Assembly (NCBI GenBank): GCA_016296785.1
Contig: JAEDHX010000040.1
Location: 1-16,406, forward strand
DNA: 16,406 nt
Direction: 5' to 3'
Origin: Coprococcus sp.
GTDB lineage: Bacteria > Bacillota > Clostridia > Lachnospirales > Lachnospiraceae
The notes below the pieces were generated by a model, which saw only the letters and a list, made by a program, of their open reading frames with translations, did not search any database and was not told where the DNA came from. Made by a program: the position numbers and the translations under genes. This document shows, in pieces, positions 1 to 6,570 of this stretch (within the stretch, counting starts at the first letter, position 1; each line of letters opens with the position of its first letter).

Positions 1-2
1 AG

Positions 3-281
3 AAGATTGACAGCAACGGTAAATTTGATTGGGTAACTGTTCCAGGCTATACAGTTGATGATAAAATTCCTTATGGACACGGTGAGAAGTCTGTAATGAT
101 GATTGAAGAATTTATCAAGTTAAAGCCTATCGAGCGTTATGCAATTCGTTGGCATATGGGTTTTACCGAGCCAAAAGAGAATTGGAATTATTTGAGTGCG
201 GCTATCAAGAAATATCCTCTTATTATCGCTGTTCACGAAGCAGATGTGGAAGCAACCTACGTTCTGGAAAAGGAAGAATAA
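3..281 (+). CDS. HD-domain phosphohydrolase, C-terminal fragment (gene cut by window edge)
   Basis: The frame is open from the window edge to a TAA at 279–281 and gives 92 residues; the N-terminal part lies outside the window. Visible motifs are YTVDDKIPYGHGEKSV, AIRWHMGF and a later VHEADVEATY. These match the C-terminal half of the HD-superfamily proteins common in Clostridia, where His and Asp residues bind the metal used for phosphoester hydrolysis. The first HD pair is not visible, so activity cannot be judged and no substrate can be named. A short cytoplasmic enzyme of about 200 residues is expected for the family. The last codons contain GGAAG, which serves as a ribosome binding site for the ATG at 285, so another gene originally followed directly. 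This gene is not the usual dgt neighbour of dnaG, which supports a rearranged or misjoined boundary just downstream. Confidence 0.75.
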   Translation, partial: KIDSNGKFDWVTVPGYTVDDKIPYGHGEKSVMMIEEFIKLKPIERYAIRWHMGFTEPKENWNYLSAAIKKYPLIIAVHEADVEATYVLEKEE

Positions 282-284
282 GCT

Positions 285-303
285 ATGACTAAAAAGGACA
301 TTA
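285..303 (+). other. Junction: start of an unrelated gene fused out of frame to the dnaG interior
   Basis: An ATG at 285, 8–9 bases after a GGAAG ribosome binding site, opens a frame reading MTKKDI that stops after 12 codons at 321–323. From 301 the +1 frame (stop at 286–288) gives LGYADIYKDDLYRYLRNKGY, which is internal DnaG sequence. Homology to DnaG therefore begins abruptly at about 298–303, directly after the first codons of what looks like a different gene. This is either a deletion/rearrangement endpoint or an assembly chimera; the sequence alone does not decide. Confidence 0.6.
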
Positions 304-1608
304 GGATATGCAGATATATATAAGGATGATTTATATCGTTATCTAAGGAATAAGGGATATACTGATGATAAGCTGAAGGACTCAGGACTTGTCAATATAT
401 CAGAGAAGGAAGGCGGCACAGATAAATTCTGGAACAGAGCCATGATTCCTATTTTAGATATTAATGGGAAGGTTATTGCCTTTGGTGGAAGAGTGCTTGG
501 TGATGGCAAACCTAAATATATAAATACTAGTGATACACCTGTATTTGATAAAAGCAGAACTTTATTTGCTATAAATATTGCAAAAAAAAGCAGACGCAAG
601 GGTTTCATATGCTGCGAGGGATATATGGATGTAATATCTATGCACCAGGCTGGCTTTGATAATGCAGTTGCTTCACTTGGAACAGCATTTACATTTGGAC
701 ATGCTAATATTATTAAGAGATATGCAAATGATGTATATCTCGCATATGACAGCGATGAAGCAGGTGTTGCTGCAACGCTTAAGGTTATAGCGATTCTGCG
801 CGAGGTTGGTGTCAATGCAAGAGTTATTAATATGAGACCATACAAGGATCCTGATGAGCTTATCTTCGCGATAGGAAGTGAGGGCTTCGAGGAGAGAATC
901 AGCAAAGCTGAGAGCGCTATGATGTTTGAAGCCAGGATATTGTCAGAAAGATATAATCAAAATGATCCACAGGAGAGGACGGCCTTTCAAAATGAGCTTG
1001 CTAAAAAGTTAGCAGTTATTGAGGATGTTCTTGAAAGAAATAATTATATAGATGCTGTTGCAAATCTGTATCATATAGATTCCAGTGCACTAAAGCAGAA
1101 GGTTATAGAATATGGAAGTGCAGGTATTGCAAGGAGCGAGGTGGCTGCGAGGGAAGAACAGCGAACAAGGAGACAGGCTGATAATGCTGTTTCGGAGAAC
1201 AAAACAGCGAAGCTGTTGCTTACCTGGCTTGTAAATGAGCCATCACTATTTGATGATATTACAGGAATAATTGATGAGAATTCATTTGAGGATGGCATTT
1301 ATCGAATTGTTGCTTCTAAGCTGTTTGAGCAATACAGGCAATATGGAAAGGTTGAGCCTGCAATAATAATCAATTTGTTTGAGTCAGTTGAAGAGCAAAG
1401 AATAGTTGCATCGATGCTTCAGACTGATTTGAGTATAGATATGACAAATGAAGAAATCAATTCAGCGATTACTGATGTTGTCAGAAAGATTAAGCTTGCC
1501 AGTATAGAGGAGGAATTGCTTCGTACAAATGATATTTCAAGAATGCAGGAGCTTATCCGGGAAAAGGCAGGTATAAATAAGCTGAATATTTCATTAAAGA
1601 ATGGATAA
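301..1608 (+). CDS. dnaG: DNA primase DnaG, 5'-truncated (zinc-binding domain missing)
   Basis: DnaG makes the RNA primers for lagging-strand replication and works with the DnaB helicase. The remaining 435 codons start inside the RNA-polymerase core at LGYAD (about residue 157 of the E. coli protein). They contain the core motif MIPILDINGKVIAFGGRVLG, the Toprim glutamate in CEGYMDV (about residue 105 of the fragment), the acidic DSDEAG pair (about 150–152), KDPDE (about 183), and a full C-terminal helicase-interaction region. About 155 N-terminal residues are absent, including the Cys/His zinc finger needed for template recognition. The first ATG in frame is at 442 and has no Shine–Dalgarno sequence; it is an ordinary internal methionine, so it is probably not a true start. 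rpoD follows after 29 bases, as in the classical macromolecular-synthesis operon. The gene as drawn is a remnant or the product of a chimeric join; identity is certain, functionality doubtful. Confidence 0.85.
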   Translation, partial: LGYADIYKDDLYRYLRNKGYTDDKLKDSGLVNISEKEGGTDKFWNRAMIPILDINGKVIAFGGRVLGDGKPKYINTSDTPVFDKSRTLFAINIAKKSRRKGFICCEGYMDVISMHQAGFDNAVASLGTAFTFGHANIIKRYANDVYLAYDSDEAGVAATLKVIAILREVGVNARVINMRPYKDPDELIFAIGSEGFEERISKAESAMMFEARILSERYNQNDPQERTAFQNELAKKLAVIEDVLERNNYIDAVANLYHIDSSALKQKVIEYGSAGIARSEVAAREEQRTRRQADNAVSENKTAKLLLTWLVNEPSLFDDITGIIDENSFEDGIYRIVASKLFEQYRQYGKVEPAIIINLFESVEEQRIVASMLQTDLSIDMTNEEINSAITDVVRKIKLASIEEELLRTNDISRMQELIREKAGINKLNISLKNG

Positions 1609-1637
1609 ACTATTTTATATTTTATGGAGGAATAAAG

Positions 1638-2774
1638 ATGGAATCTAATGAGAACAAAGAATTAATTGAAGAGAAGTTTCAGCAAAAGCTGCAGGGGCTG
1701 CTTGAGATGGCTAAAAAGAAGAAAATGGTTATAGAAGATACTGAAATTATCAGGTTCTTTAACGATGCCAAGGAAATTGAGCTTGATTTAGAGAGAATGG
1801 AAGCTATTTTTTCATTCCTTGAGAGCAATAATGTTGATATACTTACAATCACTGAGGATGATGAGGAAGACGATATAATTCTTGATGACATGGATGAGGA
1901 AATGGAGAAAATCGATGTTACAGACATGTCAGTTCCTGAAGGTGTTAGTATAGAAGACCCTGTAAGAATGTACCTGAAGGAAATCGGTAAGGTTCCACTC
2001 CTAAGTGCAGAGGAGGAAATTGAACTTGCTAAGAAGATGGAGGATGGTGATGAGGCTGCCAAGAAGAAGCTGGCAGAGGCTAATCTTCGTCTTGTTGTAA
2101 GTATAGCAAAGAGATATGTTGGAAGAGGTATGCTGTTTCTTGACTTGATACAGGAAGGCAACCTTGGTCTTATTAAGGCAGTAGAAAAGTTTGATTATAG
2201 AAAAGGATATAAATTCTCAACATATGCAACCTGGTGGATTCGTCAGGCGATTACAAGAGCTATTGCAGATCAGGCCAGAACAATAAGAATACCTGTTCAT
2301 ATGGTTGAGACAATTAACAAGCTTATTAGAGTATCAAGACAGCTTCTTCAGGAGCTTGGAAGAGAACCACAGCCGGAAGAGATTGCAGAGGTTATGGATA
2401 TTCCTGTAGAGAGAGTTCGTGAAATCCTTAAGATTTCACAGGAGCCGGTTTCATTAGAAACTCCTATTGGTGAGGAGGAGGATTCTCATCTTGGAGATTT
2501 TATTCAGGACGATAATGTTCCTGTACCTGCTGATGCGGCAGCATTTACATTATTAAAAGAACAGCTGGTTGAGGTGCTTGATACACTTACTGAGAGAGAA
2601 AAAAAGGTTCTCACATTAAGATTTGGTCTTGAGGATGGACGAGCTAGAACACTTGAAGAGGTTGGTAAGGAATTCAATGTTACAAGAGAGAGAATTCGTC
2701 AGATTGAGGCAAAGGCACTTAGAAAGCTCAGACATCCAAGCAGAAGTAGAAAGCTTAGAGACTACATTTATTAA
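1638..2774 (+). CDS. rpoD: RNA polymerase primary sigma factor (sigma-70/SigA)
   Basis: Directs RNA polymerase to housekeeping promoters. The 378 residues are typical for Firmicute SigA. The N-terminal region 1.1 is short and very acidic (residues ~60–95). Region 1.2 (VSIEDPVRMYLKEIGKVPLL) spans ~103–135. Region 2, with YKFSTYATWWIRQAITRAIA for -10 melting and recognition, spans ~140–213. Region 3 is ~214–295 and region 4 ~305–378, with the -35 helix-turn-helix in TLEEVGKEFNVTRERIRQIE. The start at 1638 has a GGAGG 7 bases upstream. It lies 29 bases after dnaG with no terminator between, so it normally shares the dnaG transcript. If the dnaG 5' truncation is real, the usual upstream promoter is also lost. 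The -35/-10 boxes elsewhere in this window (TTTACA/TATAAA, TTGATG/TATAAT) are of the kind this sigma factor reads. Confidence 0.98.
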   Translation: MESNENKELIEEKFQQKLQGLLEMAKKKKMVIEDTEIIRFFNDAKEIELDLERMEAIFSFLESNNVDILTITEDDEEDDIILDDMDEEMEKIDVTDMSVPEGVSIEDPVRMYLKEIGKVPLLSAEEEIELAKKMEDGDEAAKKKLAEANLRLVVSIAKRYVGRGMLFLDLIQEGNLGLIKAVEKFDYRKGYKFSTYATWWIRQAITRAIADQARTIRIPVHMVETINKLIRVSRQLLQELGREPQPEEIAEVMDIPVERVREILKISQEPVSLETPIGEEEDSHLGDFIQDDNVPVPADAAAFTLLKEQLVEVLDTLTEREKKVLTLRFGLEDGRARTLEEVGKEFNVTRERIRQIEAKALRKLRHPSRSRKLRDYIY

Positions 2775-2817
2775 GGTATAGTAGGCATTTTGATTACATT
2801 TAGGGCATAAAAGGCTG

Positions 2818-3561
2818 ATGAAGGACATAGAATTATCTATTAGAATGAAGGCAGTTGCAGATATGGTTACTACTAAAGGGGTAGTAGCTGATATTGGCTG
2901 CGACCATGCATTTGTTTCAATTTATTTAGTTAAAAATAATAAAGCAGAAAAAGTAATTGCATCAGATGTCAGAAAGGGACCATGCCGGATTGCGAGAAAC
3001 AATATTGATGCTTATGGTCTTGCTGACAGAATTGACCTAAGGCTTGGAGACGGACTTTCTACCATTGCAAAGGACGAGGCAGATACAATAATAATTGCAG
3101 GTATGGGAGGAATGCTGATTAACAGTATTCTTGAAGCTGGCATAAATGTTGTTCGTAATGCTAAGCAGCTCGTTTTACAGCCACAATCTGATGTGGATAA
3201 GGTAAGAAACTATATTCTTTCTAAAGGCTTTACTATAGCTTCGGAGGATATGGTTATTGATATGGGCAAGTATTATACAATTATAAATGTAAAGATATGT
3301 AATAATACTGAGTGCGTAGAAGCTGAAAATGCTAAGGGGCATGAGAAGGATACCTGCAAGGTATATAGTAGCTTTGGAAGATATCTTATTGATAGCAAAC
3401 ATCCTGTTTTATTACAGTATTTGAAGGAACGTATGAGGACAAATGATGAGATTCTTCAAAGACTACATAGTGTTGAGACATTAAAGACTAATGAAAGATT
3501 TAAGGAATTACAGGAAGAACAGTATATTATTAATAAAGCAATAGAGATGATGAATAAATAA
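2818..3561 (+). CDS. trmK: tRNA (adenine(22)-N1)-methyltransferase TrmK
   Basis: A SAM-dependent enzyme that adds N1-methyl to A22 in the D-loop region of bacterial tRNAs. The 247 residues show the Rossmann methyltransferase layout of the family: SAM motif I VVADIGCDHAFVSIYLV (~22–38), the SDVRKGP acidic loop (~49–55), RLGDGLSTIA (~75–84) and the family signature IIIAGMGGMLINSIL (~91–105). The C-terminal ~60 residues are charged and helical, matching the coiled-coil extension of TrmK. The start at 2818 has only a weak AAAGG upstream, but N-terminal alignment with the family makes it the natural choice. It follows rpoD by 43 bases without a terminator, the usual Lachnospiraceae order. The DUF34/Nif3 gene often found next to trmK in Firmicutes is absent here. 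Confidence 0.93.
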   Translation: MKDIELSIRMKAVADMVTTKGVVADIGCDHAFVSIYLVKNNKAEKVIASDVRKGPCRIARNNIDAYGLADRIDLRLGDGLSTIAKDEADTIIIAGMGGMLINSILEAGINVVRNAKQLVLQPQSDVDKVRNYILSKGFTIASEDMVIDMGKYYTIINVKICNNTECVEAENAKGHEKDTCKVYSSFGRYLIDSKHPVLLQYLKERMRTNDEILQRLHSVETLKTNERFKELQEEQYIINKAIEMMNK

Positions 3562-3596
3562 TCTTATTTCCAGGGTATGTAAAAGGGAGTGGATTT

Positions 3597-4598
3597 ATGG
3601 AATCAGTAAATCAAAATAATAGTATAGTATCACTAAAGGAAACTGCAAAAGAGTGGGCTAAGAAGGTGAATATCGATAGCGTTGCTAAGCTTAATGATAT
3701 GATTGGTAAAGGTAAGTCGTTAGAGCTTATTCTTGTATGTGAGGCTATGCAGCAAAATGCATTATATGAGATAGCAAGGAAGATAGTAAAGGATAATAAG
3801 CGTATTATTCTTATTGCAGGGCCCAGCTCTGCAGGTAAGACAACATTTTCTCATAGACTTAGTATTCAGCTTAGAGCAATGGGCAAGGTTCCACATACTA
3901 TTGCAGCAGATAACTACTTTGTTAATCGTGAGGAGAATCCTAAGGATGAGAATGGAAATTATGATTTTGAGTGCATCGGTGCGATGGCACTAGAGCTTCT
4001 TAATCATGATATGATTAATTTGCTTGAGGGAAAGCAGGTTGAACTTCCTGAGTTTAATTTCAAGACAGGAATTCGAGAATATCATGGCAATTACTTATCA
4101 ATGGGTGATAAGGATGTTCTGATTATGGAGGGTATTCATTCTCTTAATCCGGAGATGACATATTTGCTTGATCCTAATGATAAATTCAAGATATATATCA
4201 GTCCGTTGAACCAGCTCTATATTGATTCGGATACAAAGGTTTCAACGATTGACAGCAGATTGCTTAGAAGAATGGTTAGAGATAACAGAACAAGAGGAAA
4301 TGATGTGAACAAAACATTATTTATGTGGAAATCTGTTAGAGCAGGCGAGGAGAAGAATATTTTTCCGTATGAATCAGAAGCAGACGCAATGTTTAACTCA
4401 GGACTCTTGTATGAATATGCTGCAATTAAGCAATTTGCCATGCCATTACTTGAAAGCGTATCCGAAAACGGAGAATACAAAGAGGATATTATAAGATTAA
4501 AGAATTTTGTTGGAATGTTTTCGGACATTGATATACAGTATATTCCGCTTAATTCAATTCTAAGAGAATTTATTGGCGGAGGCTGCTTTAAAATATAA
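3597..4598 (+). CDS. Uridine-kinase-like (PRK/Udk family) nucleoside kinase, short form without TGS/ThrRS-like N-terminus
   Basis: A P-loop kinase of the phosphoribulokinase/uridine kinase family, expected to phosphorylate a nucleoside. It has 333 residues with Walker A GPSSAGKT (75–82), the substrate-loop ADNYFVNRE (~94–102), LIMEGIHSLN (~165–174) and the lid region RLLRRMVRDNRTRG (~211–224). It ends in REFIGGGCFKI, the conserved C-terminus of the Clostridial nucleoside kinase family. Members I know of are about 550 residues, with an N-terminal TGS plus threonyl-tRNA-synthetase-like editing domain. Residues 10–65 here match the linker before the kinase domain, so the first ~220 residues of the family are missing. 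The start is real: AAGGGAGTGG sits just upstream, and only 35 bases separate it from trmK. The kinase domain is intact. Substrate specificity is not determined from sequence. Confidence 0.85.
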   Translation: MESVNQNNSIVSLKETAKEWAKKVNIDSVAKLNDMIGKGKSLELILVCEAMQQNALYEIARKIVKDNKRIILIAGPSSAGKTTFSHRLSIQLRAMGKVPHTIAADNYFVNREENPKDENGNYDFECIGAMALELLNHDMINLLEGKQVELPEFNFKTGIREYHGNYLSMGDKDVLIMEGIHSLNPEMTYLLDPNDKFKIYISPLNQLYIDSDTKVSTIDSRLLRRMVRDNRTRGNDVNKTLFMWKSVRAGEEKNIFPYESEADAMFNSGLLYEYAAIKQFAMPLLESVSENGEYKEDIIRLKNFVGMFSDIDIQYIPLNSILREFIGGGCFKI

Positions 4599-4605
4599 TA
4601 TAAAT

Positions 4606-4656
4606 AAAAAGCAGAAGCTTTACATTATACTGATAATATAAAGCTTCTGTTTTTTA
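4606..4656. terminator. Bidirectional intrinsic terminator between the nucleoside kinase and rnpB
   Basis: A 17-bp inverted repeat (4612–4628 and 4633–4649) with a 4-base loop is flanked by an A-run at 4606–4610 and a T-run at 4650–4655. It can therefore end both the plus-strand kinase transcript and the minus-strand rnpB transcript. The one imperfect pair reads C·A on the plus-strand RNA but G·U on the minus-strand RNA, so the rnpB-side hairpin is fully paired. Confidence 0.9.
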
Positions 4657-4660
4657 ATAT

Positions 4661-5006
4661 AAGTTGGACTATAAGCCGGGTTATGTCGAGAGTAATCATC
4701 TATCTAGTCTTTATGTTACCATAAAGCTCAAGCGACCTACCAAAGATGCAGCGGGCAACTGTATCATCTCCATAACCGGTGGTTACTGTTTGGTCTTGCT
4801 TCGAGTGGGGTTTACAGAGCCTGATCTGTTACCAGACCAGCGGTGAGCTCTTACCTCGCCTTTCCACCCTTACCATATAAATGGCGGTATATTTCTGTTG
4901 CACTTTCCTGGGAGTCGCCTCCACCGGACGTTATCCGGCACCCTGCCCTATGAAGCCCGGACTTTCCTCATCTGTCAAATGACAGCCGCGATTACTCATC
5001 CAACTT
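4661..5006 (-). ncRNA. rnpB: RNase P RNA (class A, bacterial)
   Basis: Catalytic RNA that removes the 5' leaders of pre-tRNAs. Read on the minus strand, the 346 nt begin and end with the complementary P1 strands AAGUUGGA and UCCAACUU (4999–5006 and 4661–4668). Near the 5' end is the universal GAGGAAAGUCCGGGCU (P4/J3/4 core), and later come GGUAAGGGUGGAAAGG, GUAAACCCCACUCGAAGCAA and GACCAAACAG, which are class A signatures. A terminator follows at its 3' side and a good promoter precedes it. A 60-codon plus-strand reading frame inside it is an artefact of the RNA. The five tRNA genes at the right end of the window would be its substrates. Confidence 0.97.
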
Positions 5007-5015
5007 ACATATAGA

Positions 5016-5044
5016 TTTATAACAAATATCTATTTATTTGTAAA
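5016..5044 (-). promoter_or_regulatory. Sigma-A promoter of rnpB
   Basis: On the minus strand TTTACA (5039–5044) and TATAAA (5016–5021) are 17 bases apart. The mature 5' end of rnpB at 5006 lies 9 bases past the -10 box, consistent with little or no 5' leader. Confidence 0.8.
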
Positions 5045-5069
5045 GGTGAAAAGTAAATAAAAACAGCAT

Positions 5070-5088
5070 AGTAGTTTTGAAAACTACT
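5070..5088. promoter_or_regulatory. 19-bp palindrome between divergent promoters (possible operator)
   Basis: AGTAGTTTT-G-AAAACTACT is a perfect inverted repeat with 9-base arms. It lies 25 bases upstream of the rnpB -35 box and 21 bases upstream of the -35 box of the peptidase-like gene, with no terminator T-run. It could bind a dimeric regulator; no family can be named from the sequence. Confidence 0.4.
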
Positions 5089-5109
5089 TAATATAGTTTG
5101 CGAAAATAG

Positions 5110-5138
5110 TTGATGTATTTTGAGGTGCGTGTTATAAT
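5110..5138 (+). promoter_or_regulatory. Sigma-A promoter of the peptidase-like/nitroreductase bicistron
   Basis: TTGATG (5110–5115) and a perfect TATAAT (5133–5138) are 17 bases apart. Transcription would start near 5145 and give a leader of about 65 bases before the ATG at 5210. Confidence 0.8.
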
Positions 5139-5209
5139 GATAAGGAATTGTTGAAATAATAGTAATGTTGAAACTATTGACTTATATTTTTGGAATGGGG
5201 AGTAGTAAT

Positions 5210-5923
5210 ATGGGAGATGTATTTCTTACTAATAAAGATTACATAAGAGTACGGAATATGAATATGGTTAGCTATGGTGGCAACCAGTCATGGTGTAAAT
5301 CAAAAAAACTTCAGAATCATGGCTGTGGAGTTGTAGCACTTGCAGATATCAGCATATATCTTGCAGAACAGAATCCGAATATGATGACGGAGGCTATTAG
5401 AAGAATAAGTAAGCCTAATGGATTGTATAATAAGAATGATTATTTAGACTACGTTAAATTCTTTTATAACAGGTTTGTTATATTCTTCTTATTTAGGGGT
5501 ATGACCGGGTTCGGTATGAAATTTGCAATGAACAGATATTTCTTATTAAATGATATTGGATTAAAGGCTAAATGGAAGATGTTCTTATCGGATGAAGCAA
5601 TGCTTAAGGACATTAATCATCTGATTAGAAAGAATAAGCCTGTGGTTCTTTCGATTGGACCAAATATTCCTAAGATATGGGAGAAGAAGGGTATAACCTT
5701 CTATGTTAATAAAGACGGCAGAATGAGAGAGTCGCTTAAGCATAACGTTCATTCTCATTATGTTGTTGTAACAGGTATCACTGAGATACACGGACAGGAT
5801 TATTTGCTTGTATCTTCATGGGGAAAGCAGTATTATATTAACTATGAGGAGTATAGAGATTATGTGAAGAATTCTGGAGGAAGAATTACCAGCAGTATTC
5901 TTTATATAAAGGGTGTAATATAA
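5210..5923 (+). CDS. Papain-like/C39-like cysteine peptidase-fold protein
   Basis: A 237-residue protein I recognise only at fold level. Numbered from the ATG at 5210, it has a Gln (Q26), then C39 in NHGCGVVALADISIYLA (the usual catalytic Cys at a helix start), and later H183 in HSHYVVVTGI followed by LLVSSWGKQYYINYEEY. This order (Gln, Cys, His, then a WG motif) is that of papain/C39 peptidases. The third catalytic position, Asn in the papain NSWG motif, appears as Ser here, so the triad may be altered. A hydrophobic stretch (RFVIFFLFRGMTGFGM) may be a buried helix or membrane contact; there is no clear signal peptide. The ATG at 5210 is preferred over 5165 because GGGGAG lies 7 bases before it and 5165 has none. 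It shares a transcript with the nitroreductase, 32 bases downstream. Bacteriocin-processing or other peptidase roles cannot be distinguished. Confidence 0.6.
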   Translation: MGDVFLTNKDYIRVRNMNMVSYGGNQSWCKSKKLQNHGCGVVALADISIYLAEQNPNMMTEAIRRISKPNGLYNKNDYLDYVKFFYNRFVIFFLFRGMTGFGMKFAMNRYFLLNDIGLKAKWKMFLSDEAMLKDINHLIRKNKPVVLSIGPNIPKIWEKKGITFYVNKDGRMRESLKHNVHSHYVVVTGITEIHGQDYLLVSSWGKQYYINYEEYRDYVKNSGGRITSSILYIKGVI

Positions 5924-5955
5924 TTTGTAAAGGGCTTATTAAGGAGGGTTATTCA

Positions 5956-6498
5956 ATGGATGCAGTAACATGTATAAAGACTAGAAGAAGTGTACGTAAG
6001 TTTAAGGAAGAGCCTGTATCAAGAGATACTATTAAGGATATTGTTGAGACTGCTTCGTATTCTCCATCCTGGAAGAATACACAGGTAGTAAGATATATAT
6101 ATGTTGATGATAAGGCGATAATTGATAAGATTGCACAGGAAGGTCTTATGGATTTTGCTCTTAATATTAAGACAGTAAGCAGAGCTGCTCAGCTTATGAT
6201 TATTACCAAGAAGGATGGTATAAGCGGATTTGAAAGAGATGGATCATACAGCACCGGTAAGGGCGATAACTGGGAGATGTTTGATGCGGGAATTGCAACC
6301 CAGACCTTCTGCCTTGCAGCTTGGGACAAGGGTGTTGGAACGGTAATACTTGGCGTATTTGATGATAAGAAGGTTGGAGAGATAGTAGGTGTTCCTGAGG
6401 GGCAGACTGTTGCGGCAATAGTTGCACTCGGTTATCCTGCATTCGAACCGGATATGCCTCCAAGAAAGTCAGTTGAGGAATTGCTTACATATAAATAG
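5956..6498 (+). CDS. Nitroreductase family FMN oxidoreductase
   Basis: An FMN-dependent NAD(P)H oxidoreductase of the nitroreductase superfamily, 180 residues, cytoplasmic and probably dimeric. The N-terminal CIKTRRSVRKFKEEPV (residues ~6–21) holds the FMN-phosphate-binding arginines. SPSWKNTQ (~37–44) is the usual second flavin-contact loop, and DAGIATQTFCLAAWDKGVGTVILG (~110–133) with VALGYP (~156–161) completes the fold. The physiological substrate (nitroaromatic, quinone, flavin or another) cannot be inferred. A strong AAGGAGG lies 9 bases before the ATG. It is the second gene of a bicistron with the peptidase-like gene and is followed 20 bases later by a terminator. Confidence 0.92.
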   Translation: MDAVTCIKTRRSVRKFKEEPVSRDTIKDIVETASYSPSWKNTQVVRYIYVDDKAIIDKIAQEGLMDFALNIKTVSRAAQLMIITKKDGISGFERDGSYSTGKGDNWEMFDAGIATQTFCLAAWDKGVGTVILGVFDDKKVGEIVGVPEGQTVAAIVALGYPAFEPDMPPRKSVEELLTYK

Positions 6499-6518
6499 AA
6501 TAATAAATGATTATTTGT

Positions 6519-6556
6519 ACTGCACTTTAGTATAATAACTAAGGTGCAGTTTTTTT
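6519..6556 (+). terminator. Intrinsic terminator after the nitroreductase, with a TATAAT box in its loop
   Basis: The arms at 6519–6530 and 6539–6550 form a 12-bp stem (one G·U) with an 8-base loop and a T-run at 6550–6556. The loop holds TATAAT at 6531–6536. Only 14 bases separate the T-run from the next start codon, so a promoter for the next gene must overlap this structure or lie upstream. No convincing -35 box is seen 16–18 bases before the TATAAT. Confidence 0.85.
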
Positions 6557-6570
6557 GAATGGAGAGAAAT

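Noticed and set aside
339..905. 188-codon minus-strand reading frame
   Set aside because: It is a shadow of dnaG: no ribosome binding site, Ser/Leu-rich antisense composition, and the plus strand has clear DnaG motifs.
4664..4846. 60-codon plus-strand reading frame
   Set aside because: It lies entirely within rnpB on the other strand; its protein is the translation of RNase P RNA sequence and has no ribosome binding site.
5165..5209. Upstream ATG of the peptidase-like gene
   Set aside because: There is no ribosome binding site before 5165, whereas GGGGAG precedes the ATG at 5210.
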